Below are positions 56,170 through 64,000 of a DNA stretch of 64,000 bases, one piece after another (position 1 is the first letter of the stretch; each line of letters begins with the position of its first letter). Where the stretch lies: NCBI GenBank assembly GCA_033297205.1, contig MU859079.1, forward strand, positions 62,001 through 126,000, written 5' to 3'. The DNA comes from Pseudoneurospora amorphoporcata. Taxonomy: Eukaryota > Ascomycota > Sordariomycetes > Sordariales > Sordariaceae. Made by a program: the position numbers and the translations under genes. The notes beneath the pieces are model-generated. The model did no database searches, was not told the origin of the DNA, and saw only the letters and a program-made list of their open reading frames with translations.

Positions 56170-57016
56170 CACATGAAGGGAAGGGAGAAAGAAGTTAAGG
56201 GAGAGAAGAAAGAAAGGTTAATGATGTATGAGCGAGTTGTGCTATCGTTAGCGACACGGAGGAGAGAAATCAAATCAGAATAGAGCTCTAGAAGCAACTC
56301 GTGGAAGACATTCTAGACGAAAGCTTGATCATGTCTAAGCATCCTTACTTGCTGCCTCCTGGTTCGAGCCTGGGCATATCACGGTGCTATCGGAACCAAA
56401 ACACTGCATCATCACTACGTGCCACTCTGTTAATTTCTCGTCCAAGCTTTCTGTTCACTTTTGTCTTCGCAGTTTCCCATATCCCAAGTAATATGTAAAA
56501 TGCAAAAGGCTAGCTAGCAAAAAGTAGGAAAAAACGCTGAGGTATCAAATCCCGTACCCAACGCAAAAGCTGAACCAAGAGTTTTGTTCCCTTCCGGTCT
56601 TTTAAACAAGAACTCGCTCGCTTTTTCTCAATCCCCTCCCCCCCTAAAGCTTATTTGTCTAATCCGCGCGCTGTGATGGATGGATCACACAACGCGCCTG
56701 TCCTGCATAAGTGGACATCGACAGACAGACAGGGTAGGGTGAAGTCCCAGGGAGAGAGGTACGGATGACATCTCCAGGGTTAGACCATGTTTCCCCGCGA
56801 CAACTTACTACCCCTTGGGCCTCCTCCTCTGTGAGGGGCTGCATGAACCGAGGAACCGATGAACGGACACCTTCCCTTGTAGCCTATCATAATCAGACCA
56901 CCATCCGTTTCAAGGATACATCCACCCATCCATCACCATCGTGACGGACGAAGCGAAGTCATCTCATCAAGTAACGTTTTCGAATTAAGCACACTTGGTT
57001 AGTGCGCAAAAGCCTC
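56170..57016. other. Intergenic, convergent 3' ends
   Basis: Separates rpn7 from the alanine aminotransferase gene. AT-rich with no gene visible. Confidence 0.55.
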
Positions 57017-59710
57017 TTAACGATACTGATCCATGAACTCCTTGTGGAACTTGACAATGCTGCCAACCCACTCAGTACCAGGAGCAAGGAAGGTAGTGCG
57101 GAAGTGCAAGCTGCCCTCCTTTTGCCCGAAGCCAGAGCCAGGAACCACGCAGACGCCGGTAGCCTCGAGGAGCTTCATGCAGTAGAACTCGTCGGGGGTG
57201 CGGCCCTCCTTGGCGGCGGCCTCGGCGGCCTTGGGGGTCAGGTTGATGGTAGGGAAGAGGTACATGGCGCCCTGTGGGGCACCGCACTCGACGCCCTCCA
57301 TCTGCTCAAAGGCCTTGTGGAGGGCGTTAGCGCGCTCCTTCAAGCCCTCGTAGATGTTGCGGTACTCCTTCTGGTACAGCTCGTACGAAGGCTCGCCGGC
57401 CTTGGGCGGGTTGACCATCAGCTCGACCAGGCACTGGCCGATGACGGGCGCGCAGAGCATGATGCTGACAAACTTGTAGATCTGGGCCTGGACCTCGGGG
57501 TCGAAGTTGACCAACTCAAAGTAGCCGCCGCGGTGGCCGCACTCGCCGACCATGCCCTTGGAGACGGAGTGGAGAGAGGCAAGTTCGACGCAGTCGAACT
57601 TGCCGTCAGGGTTCTCCTTCTGCAGCTGGCGGAGAACGCGCTTGAACGAGATGAACTCGCCGATGAAGACGTTGGTCTGGTAGACCTCGTCGGCGAGGAC
57701 GACAAGACGCTCCTGGCGCGCGAACTCGAGGACGGCGCGGATGTCCTCCTCGGGGAGGGAGGCGCCGGTGGGGTTGCCGGGGTTGATGATGACGATGGCG
57801 CGGGTGTCGACACCGGCCTCCTTGGCCTTCTGGTACGACTCCTTGATGGTGTTGATGTCGGTGCCCCAGTTCTTGGACTCGTCGAGGAGGTAGGGGACGC
57901 AGGTGGCGTTCAGGAGGGAGAGCGTGGCAGTGTAGAGAGGGTACTGGGGGATGGGCACCAGGATGCCGCTCTTCTCATCGGCGCAGATGATGTGCAGGAG
58001 AGTGTTAACTCCTGAAGAAGCACCCGCAGAGAGGTAGATGTCTTGCCAGTTGGCAGGGAAGCCATCGCGCTCTAAAAAGAGAGGAAACGGCTGTTAGCTA
58101 CACAGACATGTAGACACCCCACGGACAAGGATGCATAGGGTAGCTTACTCTCGAGGAAGTCGGCAATGTGCTGGCGGATAGCAGGGGCGCCGTTGCTGGC
58201 GCTGTAAGCTCCTACGGAGCCGACATGCTTGAGGAACCACCTGGCGCGCTCAATGACATCAGTCTTGTAGCCGAGGTGGTTGATGAGGACATCCTCCTGC
58301 TCGAGAAGCAGAGGGTTCTCGAGGAGACTGAGGACCTGGCGGAAGAAGGTGATGGGCTTCTGGTCGAGCTGCTGGGGGTTGCCGATGTTGGCCGAGATGA
58401 CCTGTTTGAAGGGAAGGTTGGAGGTTCCACGGAGCAGGCTGGCACGGAGCTCCTCGGACTTGACGGCAAGCTCACCGCGCACAGCGTACTGGGCCGCTCT
58501 GACGTGCGGGTTGATGTTGTCGATGGTGAGACGGCGGGTATTGGAGGACGACATTTTGCGAATCTGGGTGAAGGTCTGGAACCGAGTTTGCTGAGGGAAA
58601 GAGTGAATAACCGGCGGGGTATTATTAGACTTGGACAGCGGGGCAACGCGGCCCGAGGAGGAGTCAAGGCCGGAAGCTAGGGAGTGGGCACACGTTAGAA
58701 ATCTTTAGTTTCAAAACCCACACTCCCCGTTCACAAGAGAGGTCTTGAGAACGTGCAAGGGTCGCTTGTTTGGTATTGGTCAAGAAAACAGAAGGGGGGC
58801 TTGGTTGTGAGAGCAAACAGTAAGTATGGACGCGGACCAGCTAGATAACGATTTCAAAGAGGTTATGTTCGGGTTTAGAAGACGATTCACCAGCTTTGGT
58901 GATCCTATTTCACAAAGGAAGACCGGCTCAACGGAAGGACAAATGGGAAGTTCAAGAGGGGTATAACCAGGGACCAAGCACACAAGTGAACGCCATGGTA
59001 GGTGGTTGGCCTGTGTAGCTCTTTCTTGCGTGTCTCCGTGTATATAAGACGGGCGGTTGAGGATAAAGAATCAGCGCATGTCTCGCCTGTCGTGTCGTCT
59101 GATGACTCGCTTTTTGAGGTTGCCCATGTCCAATACACCAACTGCTTTGGGAATTGGAGACGGCTGGAATAGTACCTCTTTGGTACCTATGTATTCCGCC
59201 ATGCGACGGGAGGCAACCGCAACATTGATAGTCTGGACTGCATGCTACGAGGCTCTTGGGAAACTGAACTGTCCTATGCGTTTGTGTTCGCGTGGATGTG
59301 AGTTTGACTCTTAAAAGCTTGGCCGAAATCGGGAATGGTGATTTCGATTGTGGAGAGAAACAGGGTGCAACTTGAATCATGAACTCGAAGCAACATTGAA
59401 ACATGGATGGGGCATGGGAAAGTGAACTTGAAGGCGAAGAAACAGCTGCCAAGCAGGTGCCAAGACGGTAATGAGAGAAGTCGTGAGATTTGAATGTGTT
59501 GCAAAACGCGGGGAAAAGAAGGCCAAGAAAGTTGGGGAAGATCAGGGTCGAGGGGCATCCGAGTCGGACGAGGTGGGAATCCTTACCTCCGCATGTCGCC
59601 GGACCCCACGCCAGCTGCTGGACAGGGGTTGAACGGGAAGAATTCCTCACGGCCGCGCTGGGCACCCGGTGACGGGCGGTCCTCAGGGCGTTTGACAGTC
59701 CGGCAGCCAT
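57017..59710 (-). CDS. Alanine aminotransferase with alternative mitochondrial leader exon
   Basis: Long form 568 aa from exons 59710-59587, 58676-58149 and 58071-57017; short form 486 aa from an internal ATG at 58554. The enzyme interconverts alanine plus 2-oxoglutarate with pyruvate plus glutamate, using PLP. Exon 1 encodes an Arg/Ala/Ser-rich, acid-free leader (MAAGLSNALRTARHRVPSAA...), joined across a 910-nt intron (GTAAGG...CCCTAG) to a further leader stretch and then MSSSNTRRLTIDNINPHVRA, the start of the cytosolic form. The catalytic part shows 'HLGYKTDVIERARWFL', 'DIYLSAGASSGVNTLLHI', 'VIINPGNPTGASLPEEDI', 'VVLADEVYQTNVF' and the PLP-binding lysine in 'LHSVSKGMVGECGHRGGYFE'. The second intron (77 nt) restores FLEKRDGFPANW. 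A long plus-strand ORF over the gene is a GC-bias shadow. Confidence 0.92.
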
Positions 59711-60797
59711 CTGTGCGATTGGATGTGTTACCTAGTGGACGACGATGAGGGTGATGTCAAAGGTGAGAGAGAGAGTGCAAGGGCTTGACTAGCCGTTGAA
59801 GGTGCGCTGAGGGGATGCTGACTAGCTCCGATAGGTATCCGAAAGTACCGAGAAAGCCGGGATGTGATTTAGGGCTGAGTCCGGGTTTGTGTCAAGCCAA
59901 GAGTTGGGGATGCTCAGTTGCTTTCGACTGACACAGCAGCCGCAAGAATGTTATGATTTTTGCAATTGCAGTGATCTCAACTGAAACTAACGAGCTCCGA
60001 AACAGGAGAATGGGAAGCGGTGTGGTCTAGAACTTCCCGTCTGTTGCAAAGAATCCTTCGTTCGAATCGTTCCGGTTCTGCCTCCGTGGTCCATTTCTGG
60101 CGGGGGTTGCGGAATCGAGACTTCCGGGCTTGTCTGCGACCGGGGAGTCAATTAAGTCTAAACACGCCTTATCTCTACCGCTATCAGCGCGACGCTGGCG
60201 TTATCGCTGAGGACAGCAAGCTAAGGTAAACTTATACAGAGTGTTGGAGTGACGGGCAAGCTCACGGCCGAAATGCTAAGAACGGTCGCCTTCTTTGCAA
60301 CCCGTCCTGGACAGTATATGATTGCATCTCCATGAATGCGCCGTGCCGTAAAGGTCCTTTGGTATCACTGGGTTTGTGAAATATTGACAGATATCTCACC
60401 CGTCAGACCTTGGGCCCTCTCTGGAGGGAGTTTCCACTTGTGGCTTTCGGTGAGCTCTCCAGCTCACACCTTACCTTCACCGGTCCGGCACCACAGCACC
60501 ACCACCTGCCAAGCCCCCCCCTTGCCCTTTCAGTGGACCCACTTACGCACCCAGCCGGCCGGCAAAATTTCCAATCGCTAATCGCAAAGAAGCGCGGACG
60601 ACCCGACGTCGATTGGAGCTTGGAGAGGTTCCGGCGCAAAGACCGTGCTCCGTGATTCCGCGAACCCCCGCCGCCCGTCGCCCTCCGCCCGCCGTAGTTC
60701 CGCGAACCTCTCCGTCCGGAGTAGAGCCCCCCCGTCCATCCAGTCCAGTCCACTCGCCGCCGTTGCATCACTACAACAGCGCAACAACTTGTTCAAG
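59711..60797. promoter_or_regulatory. Divergent promoter region between alanine aminotransferase and bL33m genes
   Basis: About 1.1 kb. A stretch at about 60019-60090 looks superficially like a tRNA but does not fold into one (see rejected items). Otherwise only promoter and leader DNA is expected. Confidence 0.5.
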
Positions 60798-61544
60798 ATG
60801 GCGAAGAAGGGTAATTAACACGCCTATCCCACCCGTGCCGTCTTGCATTCCTTTCTATTTTTCATGTTGGAAGCGAACTGCACCGGAAGACAGAAAACGG
60901 AAACGGACTGCGGAAACAGAACAATGGAACTGGCAACAGCTAACATGTAAAACAACAAAAACAGCAAAGTCCCGCATCATCAACGTGCGCCTGATCTCCA
61001 TGGCCATGACGGGCTACTTCTACACCTTCACCCGGCCCCGTACCTCGCTGCCCATGAGCATGCTGAAATACGATCCGATTGGTATGCGCATACTCTCTCA
61101 CATCGTTCCTACCTCCTACCTCTTCCGCTTGCAAAGGCATTCATGATACATTCGGACGGACACGAAACGAGACGACATGGCACGACAAGACAAGAACATG
61201 AAAAATGGATATTTTGCCGGAGCTTTGGGGGGCGGTTACAGTCATCAGTGGTGGGCTTCTCGGCTTGCGCGACACGGCACGAATCATGGATAGCTTGGGA
61301 CTGGGACTGGGACTGGGACCGGAACGACCAGAGCTTTCAGAGACTGCAACGTCGACAGACACCGACCGACCACCGAACACAAGAAAGTCACCAGTCAGCA
61401 GGCCGTGGGGAAGGGACAAGGAAGCGAGAGAACATTTGCGCACGGAAATCTTGAAAGGGAAGAAACAGATACTAACGTCCACTTTCCCGTCATCTAGTTC
61501 GCCGTAAGGTCCTCTTCCTCGAGCAGAAACGCAAGGGCAGGTAA
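60798..61544 (+). CDS. mrpl39: Mitochondrial ribosomal protein bL33m (MRPL39), three small exons
   Basis: Predicted 58 aa from exons 60798-60810 (13 nt), 60965-61081 (117 nt) and 61498-61544 (47 nt). It is a small protein of the mitochondrial large ribosomal subunit, a homologue of bacterial bL33. The spliced reading starts MAKKAKSRIINVRLISMAM, continues TGYFYTFTRPRTSLPMSMLK and ends YDPIVRRKVLFLEQKRKGR, with the bL33 pattern (KKxKSR..., TGY.YT..R.RT..., K.KYDP..R.HV...E.K). Introns: 154 nt (GTAATT...AACAG) and 416 nt (GTATGC, ACTAAC branch site at 61469-61474, ATCTAG). It lacks a cleavable presequence, as do yeast relatives. The long second intron contains a GGGACT hexamer array. No single ORF covers the gene, so it is easily missed. 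Confidence 0.93.
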
Positions 61545-62245
61545 ACGGCCCAACCACCGTCGAACGAACGAGAGCGAAAGCGCGCAGCCTGCGATACGGA
61601 ACCCGAAGCAATATGCGAAGCGGCGAGGAATAAACGGCTACAACATCACCTCCTCTCCTGGATTTAAACCGATACCACGACACCAAAGTACGATATCGAT
61701 ACCAACACTTCACCAGCAGACAATGGCCAATGCTGGCGAGTGACGTGAAGCTGGAGCTGGAGAGGGGATTGGACCGGAACTGGACTGGATATATGGAGAA
61801 GAAGGGAGCAAGAATAAGATGGCGTCCTCCTCGTTTCTTCCAGTCCACGGTCGTGTATTATATCCGTCAGTGTATAACATCACCCAATGAGCTACAGACT
61901 GGTACCATGGAGGGTATGTGGATTCTGGAGCTCTAGCGATCGACCAGCTCGCCTAGAGAGGGAATCAAGAAATAAGCACAATGCCCCTAGGCTGTCGGTT
62001 CATCTTGGGGGTGACCCAGGTTTGCAGCCAAGTGGCTTTCCATTCTTTTGTGTTATGTGGTAAGAATGGCTCTTCTATCCGGCCAGACAATCTGTTTTAA
62101 ACCCTCCACAGCTTTCACTACTCCTGTCATCGTATCTTGTTTTTCTATTTTTACATTTTCATATTTCTCGAACTTCGGTGCCACAAGATCTGTTCCCCAG
62201 ATTATCTCGGACAAATACACCACACATACACAGTATAGATATTAG
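61545..62245. other. Intergenic, convergent 3' ends
   Basis: Lies between mrpl39 and the coiled-coil gene, whose 3' ends face each other. No gene seen. Confidence 0.5.
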
Positions 62246-64000
62246 TCAGGACTTGTTGCCAGGTGGAGGCAGAAGAAGGTCATCTGCGTCTTCTTGCCTT
62301 ACATTTTGCGAGAGGGTGATGGAGTCCTGAGTCTCATCATTAGCACCCCAGTAACGCGAAAGTGGCTGAGATTGGGACCGTGACTGGGACTCGCGGTTTG
62401 TTTGAGTGGTCGAGCCGGCGTCTTCCGCAGGACCAACGGACTTTCGACTGCCGTAGGTCCGAGTCGGTGCCGATCTGAGTGGCAAGAACCTGTTGGCACC
62501 ATTCACAACCTCGGGCGGGAGGCTAGATGAAGGCTTGGAGTTGATGGACGTCGATCTATTTCTAGAGGGGCTGAATCCTTCGCTCAACTTATCCGCGGCG
62601 TGACGGCTTCGATAGATCCGTTGTGGCTGTCCTATCCCACGAGGTCCGCTTTTGTCTGACGCATTAGGAACAGATGCTGAAGCTAGGGTAGAAGCTACAG
62701 CTTTGGTCGTACTCTTTCCGCCCGCCTCTCTCGAGTATCTGCCGCGCCGAACAACTACGGGAGAGTCCACGATATCATCAGATCGTTTCCGCTTGTTGGG
62801 TCTTCCTGAAGCAGAGACATCTGAAAAGTGGCCGGAGGTAACCTCATGAGACGTGGGATTTTGCTCCAAAAAAGCACCCGTACTGTCCGGGGGAGTTGCT
62901 GTGAAGGTTTCAAGGGGCCCGATTCTCCCAAAGGCACCACTCCCCGAAGAATCTTCGATCAATTGCTCCCGAGATGCACTGCGGGTCACTCTCTTCATGA
63001 TCGATTTGGGAGGTGCAGCTTCCCTCCTCCTCGATTTCTCCTGAGCAACGGAAGGCGGTGGAGGCAAAGGGACCTTGCGTATACCTTCCGTAGATGTTGG
63101 TCGTCTAACAGCGACCCGCCGCTCTTGATCCTGAAGACCCATGACCACACGATGTTGCAGAAACGGAGCCGATGTCTCCTCAGTGTTTGGCGGAGTTGCT
63201 ACCATGTCGCCGATTCCGTCTGGATCGCCGCCTTGGGTTTCTTGAAGTGGGTTTATTCCGAGATTATTGCATGTATTGACAAGCGATGTTTGAGAGTCTT
63301 CATTCGTTGACAATCCTGCCTGGCTGGTGATTTCTTTGTACGCTTCGAGTTCTTGGCGCTGTTTGTCGAGAATGGCCTGATATTTTGTTGATGCCATCTT
63401 CATCAATCGTTCGACGACGTTGGATATCTTTGGCCATACCTCATCCAACGTTACTCGGCCATCGAACAACTTCGAGGTCCCAGCATCTGGATCAACAATT
63501 CCTTCCTTCACTGCCATTTGCTCTATGGTGGTCAAGCACTCCTTCAATCTTTCCTTGCGGCCTTCCTCGATATTTTGCACCTCGGAATATGTTGCTTGAA
63601 GTCCGGCTGCTTTTTCCTGCCAGCTTGCAAGCTCTTTCTCCAGGTCGGTGATGCGAGAAGACCACCGTTGACTGGAATTTTCGAGTTCGAGTGACTTCGC
63701 TTTCAACTCCTCAGAAAGTGATGAGCATTTGCTTTCCGCAGCAGCAAGAGAAACTTTCAAAGACTCAATCACACTGGTATGCTGTCTCTCAGTCTCTTGC
63801 AGCCCGGTGTAGTTTGCTTCGAGCTCGACTGCCTTCTTCTGCCAAACAACGAGATCTGCCTCCAAAGCGCTGATCCGAGTAGATCTACGATGACGAGACT
63901 CGGCGAGATCGTCCGACCTCGTCTTCAATTCCTTATCAAGGGATGAACACTTGTTTTCAGCAATAGCCAGGCTGGCCTTCAGAGACTCGATTGTGCGAGC
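62246..64000 (-). CDS. Coiled-coil protein with 74-residue tandem repeat, 5' cut by window edge
   Basis: The open frame runs from the window edge (codon boundary at 64000) to a stop at 62246, 584 residues visible; the N-terminus lies outside. I do not recognise the family. The first part is a coiled coil made of two copies of a 74-residue unit: 'TIESLKASLAIAENKCSSLD...' and 'VIESLKVSLAAAESKCSSLS...', each ending in a 'W..KA..L.A.Y' stretch; further copies may lie beyond the window. After 'KYQAILDKQRQELEAYKEI' the protein becomes disordered, rich in Ser, Pro, Arg and Thr, with basic clusters such as PNKRKRSDD that look like nuclear localisation signals. The end 'DDLLLPPPGNKS' is acidic-hydrophobic. 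The architecture would suit a nuclear or chromosome-associated structural protein, but this is inference only. Confidence 0.85.
   Translation of the reverse strand, partial: ARTIESLKASLAIAENKCSSLDKELKTRSDDLAESRHRRSTRISALEADLVVWQKKAVELEANYTGLQETERQHTSVIESLKVSLAAAESKCSSLSEELKAKSLELENSSQRWSSRITDLEKELASWQEKAAGLQATYSEVQNIEEGRKERLKECLTTIEQMAVKEGIVDPDAGTSKLFDGRVTLDEVWPKISNVVERLMKMASTKYQAILDKQRQELEAYKEITSQAGLSTNEDSQTSLVNTCNNLGINPLQETQGGDPDGIGDMVATPPNTEETSAPFLQHRVVMGLQDQERRVAVRRPTSTEGIRKVPLPPPPSVAQEKSRRREAAPPKSIMKRVTRSASREQLIEDSSGSGAFGRIGPLETFTATPPDSTGAFLEQNPTSHEVTSGHFSDVSASGRPNKRKRSDDIVDSPVVVRRGRYSREAGGKSTTKAVASTLASASVPNASDKSGPRGIGQPQRIYRSRHAADKLSEGFSPSRNRSTSINSKPSSSLPPEVVNGANRFLPLRSAPTRTYGSRKSVGPAEDAGSTTQTNRESQSRSQSQPLSRYWGANDETQDSITLSQNVRQEDADDLLLPPPGNKS

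Noticed and set aside
57002..58015. Long plus-strand ORF (337 codons) antisense to alanine aminotransferase
   Set aside because: It lies exactly over a conserved exon, is rich in Val/Leu/Gly/Asp from strand complement of GC-rich third positions, and has no domain; it is a codon-bias shadow.
60019..60090. tRNA-like segment with TTCGAAT and a possible TGC anticodon loop
   Set aside because: Only two of five T-stem pairs and three of five anticodon-stem pairs form and no acceptor stem or terminator is present; not a functional tRNA, perhaps chance.
1..64000. Biosynthetic gene cluster, CRISPR array, operon or phage-type system
   Set aside because: The genes are unrelated single-copy eukaryotic genes with introns and mixed orientation; no polyketide or peptide synthase, no direct-repeat array, and no prokaryotic signals were seen.

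Overview
The window is nuclear DNA of a filamentous ascomycete, most probably a Sordariaceae species (Neurospora/Sordaria group). The evidence is a blue-light photoreceptor gene of the VIVID type (vvd, 33663-34352), short GT-AG introns (mostly 53-120 nt) with CTAAC-like branch sites, long spacers between genes, and HET-domain genes. The VVD protein differs from the N. crassa protein as I remember it at many positions, so this is probably a relative and not N. crassa itself; the species cannot be fixed from the sequence alone.

Layout. 1-9.2 kb: C-terminal end of a Spo14/PLD1-type phospholipase D, then RTF1 (Paf1 complex), COQ7 (ubiquinone synthesis) and a small single-span membrane protein. 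9.4-23 kb: ENP2/NOL10 (ribosome assembly), MED13 (Mediator kinase module), methylthioadenosine phosphorylase and an ataxin-10 homologue with a glutamine tract. 23-29 kb: a three-exon Clr5-domain protein and the SUMO ligase NSE2. 29-34.4 kb: a 4.9-kb gene-free promoter region leading into vvd, with GATC clusters that could bind the White Collar complex. 36.4-37 kb: a 324-bp TA-flanked inverted-repeat element (MITE) beside a tRNA-Arg(ACG) gene. 37.8-43.7 kb: GEM1/Miro and CreC, divergently transcribed. 45-49.7 kb: an accessory patch with two broken, tail-to-tail HET-domain genes and possibly another relic. 50.4-64 kb: riboflavin kinase, mRNA cap methyltransferase, RPN7, alanine aminotransferase with an alternative mitochondrial leader exon, mitochondrial ribosomal protein bL33m in three tiny exons, and the C-terminal part of a coiled-coil protein with a 74-residue tandem repeat that runs off the end.

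Most genes are single-copy housekeeping genes and there is no biosynthetic cluster. Exon structures were worked out by hand from reading frames, splice consensus and family alignments remembered from knowledge; every multi-exon model given here closes to a whole number of codons. Several genes begin with very small first exons (5, 10, 13, 28, 32 and 39 nt), which ORF-based annotation would miss. The most interesting items are the candidate distal light-response enhancer of vvd, the dual-targeting structure of alanine aminotransferase, the MITE, the decaying HET pair, and the in-frame intron of NSE2 that carries a 39-T tract.
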